Assembly (NCBI RefSeq): GCF_900110255.1
Contig: NZ_FODD01000005.1
Span: forward strand, 124,001 to 188,000
Origin: Actinacidiphila rubida
Lineage (GTDB): Bacteria > Actinomycetota > Actinomycetes > Streptomycetales > Streptomycetaceae
Length of the DNA stretch: 64,000 bases
Reading direction: 5' to 3'
Shown here: positions 45,729 to 54,700 of the stretch, one piece after another
Numbering within the stretch: the stretch's first letter is position 1
Layout of the letters: each line of letters opens with the position of its first letter
Program-made: the position numbers and the translations under genes
Notes under the pieces: generated by a model
Database searches by the model: none
The model's input: only the letters and a program-made list of their open reading frames with translations
What the model was told of the DNA's origin: nothing

Positions 45729-48034
45729 CCTCGACCTCGTGGTCCCCGTCCCCCGGCCGCCACCTGTGGATCAGCCCGGCCGCCGCCGGCGGGCCCGGCA
45801 CGGAGCCGGCGCCCGGCGGCGCCGAGCGGTCGGCGCCCGGGGACCTGCCAGGCCGCCCGGTCTACGAGGTGCGCTGTCATCGGCGGCTGCGCGGCCCCTA
45901 CACCGGCGGCGGCGCGCTGATGCGGGCGGTGGTGCCCGAACTCGCCGAGCGGCACGGTGCGTTGCTGGAGGCCCGGGCGACCGAGGTGATCGCGCTCGCG
46001 GCCGACCTGGCGCCGATGGTGCCGATCGCGCCGCAGACCCTGACCGCGCTGGCCAGCCGGGCCGAGCGCACCCGCTTCTACTCCGTGGCCCGCACGCTGC
46101 GGGTCGCCCACGGCATCACCGAGCTGCTGGTGGACTGGGCCCGTGCCCTCCACCCGGACGGGGTGGAGCTGCGGTTCCGGGAGCTGGACCGGGCCGACCC
46201 CACCGACCGCGAGCTGGTCTCGGTGCTGCTGCGCCGCTGCGACCCGGCCCTGATACGCGTGGTGGTGGACGAGGCGGCCAACGCCCTGGACCCGGAGACG
46301 GCCGCCCGCGAGCTGGCCGAGGCCGAGGCCGCGGCCGCGCAGGGCATCGGTGCGCCGAGCATCGCCGACGACGAACTCGCCCGCGCGCTGGGGACGTACG
46401 CGGAGCGTGCCGAGGCGTCCGCCGCGGCGCGGATCGAGCCGCCGGCGGGCGCGGACGCCGCGCAGCTGTTCATCGACGGCGAGTGCACGAGCACCGACCC
46501 GCGGCTGGCCGGCGCCTACGACGCGCTGCCCGCGGCCGAGCGCGCCGCCCGCCACGACGCCCGCGCCGCGTACCTGGCCGAGCACGGCGAGCCCGGTTCC
46601 GCGCTGGGCGCGCGGCTGTACCACCTGGAGCACGGCTCGGACGCGATGGCGGCGGGCAACGCGCTCGTCGAGGGCTGCGAGGTCTGCTTCGACGGCGGCT
46701 TCTACGAGGCCGCGCTCGACATGGCGGTCCGCGGCCGGGCGCTGTTCGGCGACGAGCGGCCCAAGCCGTACTGGAACCTCACCAACAAGACCGGCGCGTG
46801 CCTGTCGTACCTGCGGCGCGGCGAGAAGGGCTTCTCGTACTTCGCGGAGCTGCGGGCCGGCAGCACCGACCCCGAGATCCACATGAACAGCTGCTACATG
46901 ATGGCGATGCTGTACACCCGCCACCTGCCCAAGAACATGCACGACGAGACCCGGGCCACCGAGTGGGTGAACACCGCGATCGCCTTCGCCGACAGCCGGC
47001 CCGACCCGCACCGCCGGGTGTTCGTCGGGGCGTTCATGCGCAACGCGAAGGCGCTGGTGGAGCTGCACCGCGGCGACCTGCCGGCCTCGCTGGACCTGGT
47101 GAACGACGCGATCGCGATGACCGACGCGGACCTCGGGCCCGACGAGCAGCTGCTGCACCGCTCGGTGCTGCGCTACAACCGCGCGCAGATCCTGGCCGCG
47201 CTCGGCGACCACGACGGCTCGCTCGCCGACTACGACCTCGTCATCAGCCGCGACCCGGACTACGGCGACTACTACTTCGAGCGGGCGGGGGGCCGCCGGG
47301 CCGCGGGACGCTACGACGCGGCGCTGGAGGACTACGCCGAGGCCATCCGGCTCAGCCCGCCCTTCCACGAGGCGCACTTCAACCGGGCCGACATGCTGCG
47401 GGAGATGGGCGAGGACGAGGCCGCGCTGCGCGACCTGGACTACGCGGCGATCCTCGACCCCAGCCATGTGGACACCCTGGTCAACCGCGCCGACCTGCTG
47501 ATCGCGCTCGGCGAGCTGGACCGGGCCGCCGACGACGTGCGCACCGGCCTGGCGCTCGACGCCAAGAACGTCCGGCTGCTGTGCGCGCAGGGCACGCTGC
47601 TGGCCGAGTCCGAGCAGGCGGAGGCGGCGTTCGCCAGTTTCACGGCCGCGCTGGAGGCCGACCCGGAGTTCGCGGCCGCCTGGGCCAACCGCGCGATCAT
47701 CGCGTACTCCGCGGGCCGCCCCGAGGACGCGGTGGACGACCTGGACCACGCGGTGGCGCTGGCCGACGACCCGATGCTGCGGGCCAACCGCGCGCTGGCG
47801 CTCCAGGAACTCGGCGAGCACGCCCGGGCGCTCGCCGACCTGGACATCGCGGTGCCGGCGCTCGCCGACGAGGACCCCGACCTGCTCTACCGGCGCGGCA
47901 CCGCCCGGCGCGCGCTGGGCGACGCCGAGGGTGCCAGGGCGGACTTCGCCGCGCACCTGGCGGCCTACGCGGAGCTGGGCGAGGCCTCGCCGTTCGCCGC
48001 CGACCTGCGCGGGCTCGCTGAGAGCGCGGCATGA
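45725..48034 (+). CDS. TPR-repeat protein of the peptide cassette
   Basis: 769 residues. The N-terminal 310 residues contain YEVRCHRRLRGPYTGGGALM, then a helical region, and match no family I know. From about residue 310 to 750 TPR-like helical pairs repeat, for example YFERAGGRRAAGRYDAALED, HFNRADMLREMGEDEAALRD and LVNRADLLIALGELDRAADD. No signal or membrane segment is present, so it is a cytoplasmic scaffold. The start overlaps the peptidase stop and its stop overlaps the flavin reductase start (ATGA at both), so the three are one translational unit. It could deliver the peptide or control the peptidase. Confidence 0.82.
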   Translation: MTSTSWSPSPGRHLWISPAAAGGPGTEPAPGGAERSAPGDLPGRPVYEVRCHRRLRGPYTGGGALMRAVVPELAERHGALLEARATEVIALAADLAPMVPIAPQTLTALASRAERTRFYSVARTLRVAHGITELLVDWARALHPDGVELRFRELDRADPTDRELVSVLLRRCDPALIRVVVDEAANALDPETAARELAEAEAAAAQGIGAPSIADDELARALGTYAERAEASAAARIEPPAGADAAQLFIDGECTSTDPRLAGAYDALPAAERAARHDARAAYLAEHGEPGSALGARLYHLEHGSDAMAAGNALVEGCEVCFDGGFYEAALDMAVRGRALFGDERPKPYWNLTNKTGACLSYLRRGEKGFSYFAELRAGSTDPEIHMNSCYMMAMLYTRHLPKNMHDETRATEWVNTAIAFADSRPDPHRRVFVGAFMRNAKALVELHRGDLPASLDLVNDAIAMTDADLGPDEQLLHRSVLRYNRAQILAALGDHDGSLADYDLVISRDPDYGDYYFERAGGRRAAGRYDAALEDYAEAIRLSPPFHEAHFNRADMLREMGEDEAALRDLDYAAILDPSHVDTLVNRADLLIALGELDRAADDVRTGLALDAKNVRLLCAQGTLLAESEQAEAAFASFTAALEADPEFAAAWANRAIIAYSAGRPEDAVDDLDHAVALADDPMLRANRALALQELGEHARALADLDIAVPALADEDPDLLYRRGTARRALGDAEGARADFAAHLAAYAELGEASPFAADLRGLAESAA

Positions 48035-48741
48035 CTGCGGTCAGCGAGGCGAACACCTTCACCGGCCCGGCCGGCCCGGCGAGCCCGTCCAGGCCCGTCG
48101 GCCCGCCGGGGCCGGGGACGGCACCGGCGGCCGGGTCGGCCGGGCCGGTCGCGCAGGGGAGCGCGGCGGCGCGCGGGGACGCCGCGGCCGCCGGGCCCGG
48201 GGAGGCCGTCGAGCCGGGCGCGTTCCGCTCGGTGATGCGGCACCACGCCAAGGGCGTGGCGGTGATCACCGCGGGCCGGGAGGCGCCGGTGGGCTTCTGC
48301 GCGACGTCGCTCAGCTCGGTGTCGCTCGACCCGCCGCTGGTGTCGTTCACGGTGGGCAAGGCCGCGTCGGCCTGGTCGACGGTCGAGCGGGAGCAGCACG
48401 CCGTGGTGCACCTGCTCGCCGAGGACCAGGAGGAGCTGGCCCGCACGTTCGCCCGCAGCGGGGCGGCGCGCTTCGGCCCGGCGACGCGGTGGCACCGCGG
48501 CGCGCTGGGACTGCCGGTGCTCGACGACGTGCTGGCCTGGCTGGCCGTCGCCCTGGACCGGGTGGTGCCGGCCGGGGACCACGCGCTGGTCATCGGCAGG
48601 GTCGTCGCCGCGGGCGCCGGGAGGGGAGTGCCCGGCACCGTGCCGTCCGCCCGGCGGGCCGCCCGCCCGCTGGTCCACCACGACGGTGTGTTCGGCGCGT
48701 TCGCGCCGCTGGAGCAGGAGCAGGGCCTGCCGCTGGGCTGA
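48031..48741 (+). CDS. Flavin reductase-like (split-barrel FMN-binding) protein
   Basis: 236 residues. Residues 1-62 are Gly/Pro/Ala-rich. The flavin-reductase-like domain follows: FRSVMRHHAKGVAVITA, VGFCATSLSSVSLDPPLVSF, and a later GDHALVIGRV. These enzymes supply reduced FMN or FAD to a partner oxygenase, but no oxygenase is found in the cassette, so it may act alone on the peptide or another substrate. The ATG overlaps the TPR gene stop. The following 344-base gap (48742-49085) contains only a tandem repeat and the terD leader. Confidence 0.88.
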   Translation: MTAVSEANTFTGPAGPASPSRPVGPPGPGTAPAAGSAGPVAQGSAAARGDAAAAGPGEAVEPGAFRSVMRHHAKGVAVITAGREAPVGFCATSLSSVSLDPPLVSFTVGKAASAWSTVEREQHAVVHLLAEDQEELARTFARSGAARFGPATRWHRGALGLPVLDDVLAWLAVALDRVVPAGDHALVIGRVVAAGAGRGVPGTVPSARRAARPLVHHDGVFGAFAPLEQEQGLPLG

Positions 48742-48873
48742 GCGCGCGCACCCGCGGCCTCCGCCGGCCGGCCTGACCCTCACCCGCCGTGCCCTCCCCC
48801 CCTGCAGGAGGACTGGGCGCGGTGGGCGCCGGCGCGGATCGAGTCCCGGACGGCCCCGGCGTCCTGACGATCC

Positions 48874-48954
48874 GCCGGGTGCCGGGTGCCGGGTGCCGGG
48901 TGCCGGGTGCCGGGTGCCGGGTGCGCGGGGTGCCGGGTGCGCGGGGTGCCGGGT
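48874..48954. repeat. Tandem repeat of GCCGGGT (7 bp) upstream of terD
   Basis: Seven perfect head-to-tail copies of GCCGGGT (48874-48922) are followed by two copies of a 16-base higher-order unit GCGCGGGGT-GCCGGGT (48923-48954). No protein is supported across it. It lies 130 bases before terD and could vary in copy number. The spacing and unit length do not fit a CRISPR array. Confidence 0.9.
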
Positions 48955-49085
48955 CCTGACGTTCGGCCTGGGCGCGTCGGTGGCACGCGGCCGGGAACCG
49001 GGGCAGGGTGGTGTCCGTTGGAGCCATTGGGCAAAGGAATCGTCAAGCGGCGCGGCCCGCGCCGTACCGAGCAGGGAGAGCCACG

Positions 49086-49661
49086 ATGGGTGTCAGCCTT
49101 TCCAAGGGCGGCAATGTCTCGCTGACGAAGGAGGCCCCCGGTCTCACGGCGGTCACCGTCGGCCTGGGCTGGGACGTCCGCACGACCACCGGCACGGACT
49201 TCGACCTGGACGCCAGCGCGCTGCTGCTCACGGCGGCGGGCAAGGTCGTCTCGGACAAACACTTCGTCTTCTTCAACAACCTCAAGAGCCCGGACGGCTC
49301 GGTCGAGCACACCGGCGACAACCTCACCGGTGAGGGCGAGGGCGACGACGAGGCGATCAAGGTGAACCTGGCGTCGGTCCCGACCGACGTCGACAAGATC
49401 GTCTTCCCCGTCTCGATCTACGAGGGGGAGAGCCGCCAGCAGAGCTTCGGCCAGGTGCGCAACGCGTTCATCCGCGTGGTCAACCAGGCCGGCGGCAGCG
49501 AGATCGCCCGCTACGACCTGACCGAGGACGCCTCGACGGAGACCGCGATGGTCTTCGGCGAGCTGTACCGCAACGGTGCGGAGTGGAAGTTCCGGGCGGT
49601 CGGCCAGGGCTACGCCTCGGGCCTGCGCGGCATCGCGCAGGACTTCGGCGTCAACCTCTGA
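49086..49661 (+). CDS. terD: TerD-family calcium-binding stress protein
   Basis: 191 residues. The start [20 protein letters not shown], the metal loop [32 protein letters not shown] and a GEGEGDDE acidic loop are all TerD/TerE family marks. Members bind Ca2+ and take part in tellurite, phage or envelope-stress responses, often beside TerY-type VWA, kinase and phosphatase genes. No ter neighbours are present locally; the VWA-PP2C-kinase operon is 30 kb away. The ATG has GGGAGAG upstream. Two strong hairpins follow. Streptomyces carry several terD paralogues, so the specific role is unknown. Confidence 0.95.
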   Translation: MGVSLSKGGNVSLTKEAPGLTAVTVGLGWDVRTTTGTDFDLDASALLLTAAGKVVSDKHFVFFNNLKSPDGSVEHTGDNLTGEGEGDDEAIKVNLASVPTDVDKIVFPVSIYEGESRQQSFGQVRNAFIRVVNQAGGSEIARYDLTEDASTETAMVFGELYRNGAEWKFRAVGQGYASGLRGIAQDFGVNL

Positions 49662-49694
49662 CGCGACACGCCGGCGTCACTCCGTGACGCGACG

Positions 49695-49725
49695 CCGGGG
49701 CGCGGTGCGGTGCACCGCGCCCCGG
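49695..49725 (+). terminator. First terminator hairpin after terD
   Basis: A 14-bp stem CCGGGGCGCGGTGC and its complement have a 3-base loop (49709-49711), 34 bases after the terD stop. Confidence 0.75.
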
Positions 49726-49734
49726 CTCACGGAC

Positions 49735-49777
49735 GGCCGTGTGCACCGGGCGCTTCCACCGCCCGGTGCACACGGCC
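49735..49777. terminator. Second, very strong hairpin between convergent terD and azoR
   Basis: An 18-bp perfect stem GGCCGTGTGCACCGGGCG and its complement have loop CTTCCAC, followed by TTCGTGCGT. With the hairpin at 49695 it forms a double terminator, probably serving both strands. 49778-49890 appears empty. Confidence 0.85.
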
Positions 49778-49890
49778 TTCGTGCGTGCGCCGTCCGCGCA
49801 CGGTCGGGGGTACGTCGCCCCCCCGGCCTCTCCGTGCCCCCGTTCCCCCCACGCCCCGGGGCTCCGCCCCGCGGCTGTCGCCCGCCCGGC

Positions 49891-50538
49891 TCAGGCGGCG
49901 AAGCGCTCGGCGAGGGCCTTGGCCTTCTGCGTCGCGGTCTGCACGGCCTCGGCGCGGGACGCCTCCGCCGCGGGGATGAGCTCGGCCATCTGCGGCTGGG
50001 TCTTGGCCAGGGTCAGCTCGGGGACGATGAACTCCACGTCCAGCGAGAGCATGCCCGTGAGCACCTTCTCCAGGTACGTCGTCACGAACTCGAAGCTCTC
50101 GCGCGGGGTGCCGGGGCCGTAGCCGCCGCCGCGCGCGGCCACCACCGTGACGGGCTTGCCGGCCACCGAGCCGCCCTCGCCCGCCGTCCGGCCGACGATG
50201 ATGACCTGGTCCAGCCACGCCTTCAGCGTGGACGGGATCGTGAAGTTGTACATCGGGGTGCCGATCAGGATCGCGTCGGCGCGCTCCAGCTCGTCCGCCA
50301 GCTCCGCGCGCAGCGCGGCGGCCGTGGCCTGCCCCGGGGTGTGGGAGTCGGCCGGCGCGAAGGCGGAGGCGATGCCGTCGGCGTCGAGGTGGGGCAGCGG
50401 GTCCTTCGCCAGGTCGCGGTAGATGACCGTGCCGTCGGGGTGGCTGCTCTCCCACGTGCGGCGGAACGCCGCGGTGACCTCGCGCGAGACCGACGGCTCG
50501 TGGAAGGCGGAGGAGTCGAGGTGCAGAAGCGTGGCCAT
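49891..50538 (-). CDS. azoR: FMN-dependent NADH-azoreductase/quinone reductase
   Basis: 215 residues, flavodoxin-like fold. MATLLHLDSSAF at the start, the FMN-contacting GTPMYNFTIPSTLKAWLDQV and TVVAARGGGYGPGTPRE are typical of AzoR/AcpD-type reductases that reduce quinones and azo dyes by two electrons. The ATG at 50538 has GAGG 5 bases upstream; the open frame beyond it runs through the promoter region. It is divergent from an HxlR regulator, an arrangement in which the regulator usually represses the reductase in response to quinone or aldehyde stress. Confidence 0.93.
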   Translation of the reverse strand: MATLLHLDSSAFHEPSVSREVTAAFRRTWESSHPDGTVIYRDLAKDPLPHLDADGIASAFAPADSHTPGQATAAALRAELADELERADAILIGTPMYNFTIPSTLKAWLDQVIIVGRTAGEGGSVAGKPVTVVAARGGGYGPGTPRESFEFVTTYLEKVLTGMLSLDVEFIVPELTLAKTQPQMAELIPAAEASRAEAVQTATQKAKALAERFAA

Positions 50539-50597
50539 GGAAGCCTCATTCGCTGTGTCGGGGGTGGTTCTGAGCGGTCGCGGGCACGCCGGAACGG

Positions 50598-50675
50598 CGT
50601 CGTACGACGTCAGGAGTGCCGCGACTTCGTACGTAGCTATTGATAACACAGCAGCTTACTTTTTTGCAGCACGAG
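50598..50675. promoter_or_regulatory. Divergent azoR/hxlR control region with palindromes
   Basis: The palindrome CGTCGTACGACG lies at 50598-50609 and CGTACG at 50628-50633. They are followed by an unusually A/T-rich stretch (CTATTGATAACACAGCAGCTTACTTTTTTGCAGC). These are the most likely operator and promoters for the two divergent genes; which element HxlR binds is not known from sequence. Confidence 0.5.
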
Positions 50676-50700
50676 AGGCCGAGCCGGGTACCCTGTTGGC

Positions 50701-51135
50701 ATGGAACGGGGACCGCAGGCGCCGGGAGGTGTGCCCTGTGTGGGCGTGGACGACGCGCTCACGCGGGTCTTCGAGCTGTTCGGCAAGCGGTGGACCGGCC
50801 TGATCGTGGCCGTCCTCACACAGCGGCCCGCGTACTTCGGCGAGGTGCGCCGGGCGCTGCCCAGGATCAGCGAGCGGATGCTCTCCGACCGGCTCTCGGA
50901 GCTGGTCGACGCCGGGCTCGTGGTGCGCGAGGTCGACCCGGGGCCGCCGTTGCGGGTCAGCTACGGGCTCACCGAGGCCGGGCGGGCGATCCGCCCGGCG
51001 CTGTACGAGCTGGGCAAGTGGGCCGAGCAGTACCTGCCGGACAGCGCCTCGTGCACCGAGGTGGAGGCGTGCGTCGCGGAAAGCCTGGTCAGTGCGGACA
51101 GCATGCTCACCGACCCGCGCGACGGCGCGGCCTGA
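50701..51135 (+). CDS. HxlR-family transcriptional regulator
   Basis: 144 residues, winged HTH. LFGKRWTGLIVAVL, RPAYFGEVRRALPRISERML and LVVREVDPGPPLRVSYGLTE are characteristic of HxlR. Cys residues are at position 13 and in the tail (SCTEVEAC), and these could sense electrophiles; HxlR/QorR/YodB-type members use a near-N-terminal Cys in this way. It has no clear ribosome site, so a leaderless mRNA is likely. It is probably the repressor of the divergent azoR gene. Confidence 0.92.
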   Translation: MERGPQAPGGVPCVGVDDALTRVFELFGKRWTGLIVAVLTQRPAYFGEVRRALPRISERMLSDRLSELVDAGLVVREVDPGPPLRVSYGLTEAGRAIRPALYELGKWAEQYLPDSASCTEVEACVAESLVSADSMLTDPRDGAA

Positions 51136-51244
51136 GCCGGGGCGTTCTTCGGCGGGCCCGAGCGCGGGACGCCCGGGCTTAGGGCCGGGACGCGGTGTCC
51201 TCGGGGGTGAGGCGTGGTGTTCTCCGCGGTGAGGTGCGGCGTCG

Positions 51245-51679
51245 TCAGGGGTGGGACGCGGCGTCCGCGTTGTAGCGCACCAGGTCGTCGGCGAACCGCG
51301 TGAGGTCGCCTTGGTCCCAGGCGGCCAGGCGCTCCTCGAAGGTCTCCCGGCGGCTGGCCCGGGCGGTGGTCAGGATCTCGTTGCCGTGCGGGGCCAGATG
51401 CAGCACCTGCACCCGGTGGTCCGACGGGTCCACCCGCCGTTCGATCAGCCCGAGCCGCTCCAGCGCGGCCACCTGGCGGCTGACCGTGGACTTGTCCAGC
51501 AGGTAGTGGGCCGCCAGATCCGTGGCGCGGCACCCCTGCTGCTCCTCGATGTGCGCCAGGATGGTGTACGCGACGAGCGACAGCTCGGGGTGCATCTGCG
51601 CGGCGGTCGCGCGCGCCCGCCGGGCGATCGCCGTCAGTTCGCGCTGGATCGTCTCCAGCGCGGCGTTCCGTGCGGTCAT
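51245..51679 (-). CDS. MarR-family transcriptional regulator
   Basis: 144 residues, all-helical dimer with a winged HTH at about 45-105. GCRATDLAAHYLLDKSTVSR is the recognition region and LIERRVDPSDHRVQVL the wing with the conserved DxR. ATG 51679 follows GGGAG. The longer frame to 53302 is an antisense artefact over the phosphatase gene. A candidate operator lies between this gene and the SpoIIE-type phosphatase gene at 51733. The target and ligand are unknown. Confidence 0.93.
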   Translation of the reverse strand: MTARNAALETIQRELTAIARRARATAAQMHPELSLVAYTILAHIEEQQGCRATDLAAHYLLDKSTVSRQVAALERLGLIERRVDPSDHRVQVLHLAPHGNEILTTARASRRETFEERLAAWDQGDLTRFADDLVRYNADAASHP

Positions 51680-51713
51680 CGCTGCTGCTCCCGCCTTCCT
51701 GAGGCTCGGAAGA

Positions 51714-51728
51714 GTTGTAGAGTGCAAC
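51714..51728. promoter_or_regulatory. Candidate MarR operator
   Basis: GTTGTAGAGTGCAAC is an inverted repeat with 4-bp arms (GTTG/CAAC) 35 bases upstream of the MarR start, overlapping the likely promoter. MarR proteins commonly repress their own gene from such sites. Confidence 0.45.
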
Positions 51729-51732
51729 GATA

Positions 51733-54700
51733 TCAGGCCGGCAGCGGAAGCTCGAACCAGACGACCTTGCCGACCGCCTTCCGGCTGGTCCCCCACCGTC
51801 TGGACAGGTGCGAGACGAGCGCCAGGCCGCGCCCCTCGGTGTCGTCGGCCTCGGCACGCTGCAGCTGCGGCAGGTTGTGGTTGTCGTCGCTCACCTCGAC
51901 CAGCAGCTTGCCGACCCGCATCAGGCGCAGCTCCACCTCGTACGACGCCGCCCTGATCGCATTGGTCACCAGCTCGCTCACCAGCAACTCCGCGGTGTCG
52001 CTGAGCCGTTCCAGGCCCCACGCGGACAGCTGGCGGCGGGTCAGCCGGCGGGCCGAGGCCACCTCCTCCTGGTCCAGGCGCAGCCGCCAGCTGATCACGT
52101 CGTCCGGCGCGATCCCCTCGAACCGGGCGACGAGCAGCGCCACGTCGTCGGCGCGGTCCTCGGTGTGGACCCGGGCGAGGATCTGCCCGCACACGTCCTC
52201 GGGCGTCTGCTGCGGCTCGATGACGTTCGCGCACAGCGCGGCCAGCCCGGCGTCTATGCCCTGCCCGCGCACCTCGACCAGGCCGTCGGTGCACAGCACC
52301 AGCCAGCTGCCGTCCGGCACGGGGAGCTCGACCGTCTCGAACGGCACCCCGCCGACGCCGATGGGCGCGCCGCCGGGGATCTGCAGCAGCTCGCTGCGCC
52401 CGTCGTAGCCCGCCAGCACCGGCGGGATGTGGCCGGCGTTGGCCAGCGTGAGGGTGCGCAGGATCGGGTCGTAGACCGCGTACACGCAGGTGGCCAGGTG
52501 CTCGGTGCCGAGCCGGTGGGCCAGGTTGTCCAGGTGCCGCAGCAGCTGGGCCGGGGGCAGGTCGAGCGCGGCCATGGTGATCACCGCGGTGCGGAACTGC
52601 CCCATCACCGCGGCCGCCTGGAGCCCGTGCCCCATCACGTCGCCGACGATCAGCGCCACGCGGCCGCCCGGCAGCTGGATCGCGTCGAACCAGTCGCCGC
52701 CGACCTGCGCCTGCCGGTCGCCCGGCATGTAGTGGTGAGCGATCCGCACGCCCGGCAGGCGCGGCGGCCGGGTGGGCATCATCGAGCGCTGCAGGGTCGC
52801 CGCGGCGCGCGACTCCTGGCGGTGCAGCCGGGCGTTCTCGATGTGCACCGCGCCGCGGGCCGCGACCTCCGCGGCGGTGGCCGCGTCGCGCGCGTCGAAC
52901 GGGCGCCGCTGCGGCCCGCGCAGGAAGCACACCCGGCCGAGCATCGTGCCGCGGGCGGTGAGCGGGGCGACGATCAGCGAGTACCCGGGCAGCAGTCCGG
53001 CCAGCCCCGGCACGCCCATGTCGAAGGCGATGCCCGGCGCGAGCACCGGGTCCACGACCGGCACGAGGACGGGGTCGCCGAGCCGCGGCACGATCTGGTC
53101 CGCGGCCAGCGCCAGCAACTCGCCCTCCGGCAGGGCGTTCTCCCACACCCCGGGCGGCCCGTCGTGGGCCGCGATGGCGATCCGGCGGACCAGCACGCTG
53201 CCGGACGGCCGGTCGTCCTTGGGCGGCTCGGCGTCGGAGAACAGCTGGTCCACGACGAGGACGGCCGCGACGTCGGCGAACCGCGGCACCGTCACCGCGC
53301 ACAGCTCGCGAGCGGTGGTGTGGAGGTCGAGCGTGGAGCCGACGACGGCACCGGTCTCCCGCAGCAGCGCCAGCTGCTCGTCCAGGGCGTTGCCGCGCGG
53401 CGCGGTGTCTCCGGCGGGCGTGCCCGCCTCACGCGCAGCCAGCGGATCGCGGTCGGCGGGCGGCCGGGCGGCCGTCGAGGGCCCGTGGGCGGCGGTGCCG
53501 GGCGTGCCGGGGTCCGCGGCGGTGCCCGGGGCGCCCCGCCGGGCGTGGGCCGGGCCCGGTGCCGCGTCCTGGGCGGTCGTGGGCGAGCCGAGGGCGGGCG
53601 GGGGGACCGCGGTCAGGGCGGAGGCCCGCGACAGGTCGCCGGTCTGGGACGCGGTGCCGCCGGCCGGCGGCCCGGTGGGCCGGGGGCCGGGCAGCAGCTC
53701 CCGCCGGGTGGAGCGCTCGGCCCGCGCGGCCGTGACGGCCCGCTGGTAGTCGTGCGGGACGATCGGCAGGCGCGTGCCGCCCTCGACCTCCAGCGCGGGC
53801 AGGCCCAGCGGCACCATCTGGCGCAGGATGCGATCCAGCCGCATGGGGCTGGCGCCGGGCAGGACCTCGCGGAAGCGGGCCGCCTGCACGAGGCCGCGGT
53901 CCGGGTCGGCGGCGTTGCTGAGCACCGCGGCGACCGCGATGTCCTGCCGCTGCGGCCCCTCCGCGACGTAGGGGAGCAGCCGCCCGCCGAGCGCGATCCG
54001 CAGGCCGCCCGTGCGCAGCGGCTTGGCGTGCGTCGCGATGGCCAGCAGGCTCCGGCCGACCGGCTCGACCAGCCGGTACGTCCACCACAGCACGTCGCGC
54101 AGGGTGCCGTCGCGGTCGGTGGCGGCGAGTGCGCCGGCCCACGCCGGATTGGTCAGGTCGTCCAGCAGGTCGAGGGTGTCCAGGTGCGGGGCCGGCGGGC
54201 GGCCGGTGCCGGGCCCGCCGTGCGAGCGCATCGCCGTGAGCAGACCGGAGGCACGCTGCCCGAAGACGTGCTCCCAGCGGTGGCCGAACAGCTCCTCGGC
54301 GCCGCGGTTCCAGTACGCGACCCGGCCGTCCGGATCCACGCTGATCACGGCCAGCCGCAGCAGCGCGGCCACTTCGGGATCCGGGATGGCGGCGGACAGG
54401 CCGGACAGCCCGGGGGACAGGAGGGACGCGCCCATGTCCGGCGGTGTCGCGGCCACCGGCGCTGTCGCGCCCATCGCCGGGAGCGCGGCGGCGGGCGGGG
54501 CCGCCGGGGCGGAGGCACGGTCCCCTGGCCGGGCGGGCAGCGCCGGGCCCTCGGGCAGGGCATGCGCGGGCGGCACGGCGGACTGGGCGCGCGGGGCGGC
54601 CCGCCCGGTGTGGCCGTCGGGATGCCCGGTGCCGGGTGGGTCGTTCTGCCCGCTGACCGGGAGGTGCGGCTGCCGGTGGTCGCGCTGTGGGTGGCCGGCG

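Noticed and set aside
45665..47956. Open frame of 763 codons on the minus strand over the TPR gene
   Set aside because: High-GC mirror frame; composition is Arg/Val/Gly-rich without motifs, and the plus strand has a clear TPR protein with coupled start and stop.
48874..48954. CRISPR array
   Set aside because: Units are 7-16 bases without unique spacers, and no cas gene is nearby.
49086..49661. terD as part of the VWA-PP2C-kinase operon
   Set aside because: It is 30 kb away on the other strand with its own terminators; any link is functional guesswork.
51680..53302. Extension of the MarR frame upstream of 51679
   Set aside because: Overlaps the SpoIIE-type phosphatase in another frame; a normal MarR start with ribosome site exists at 51679.
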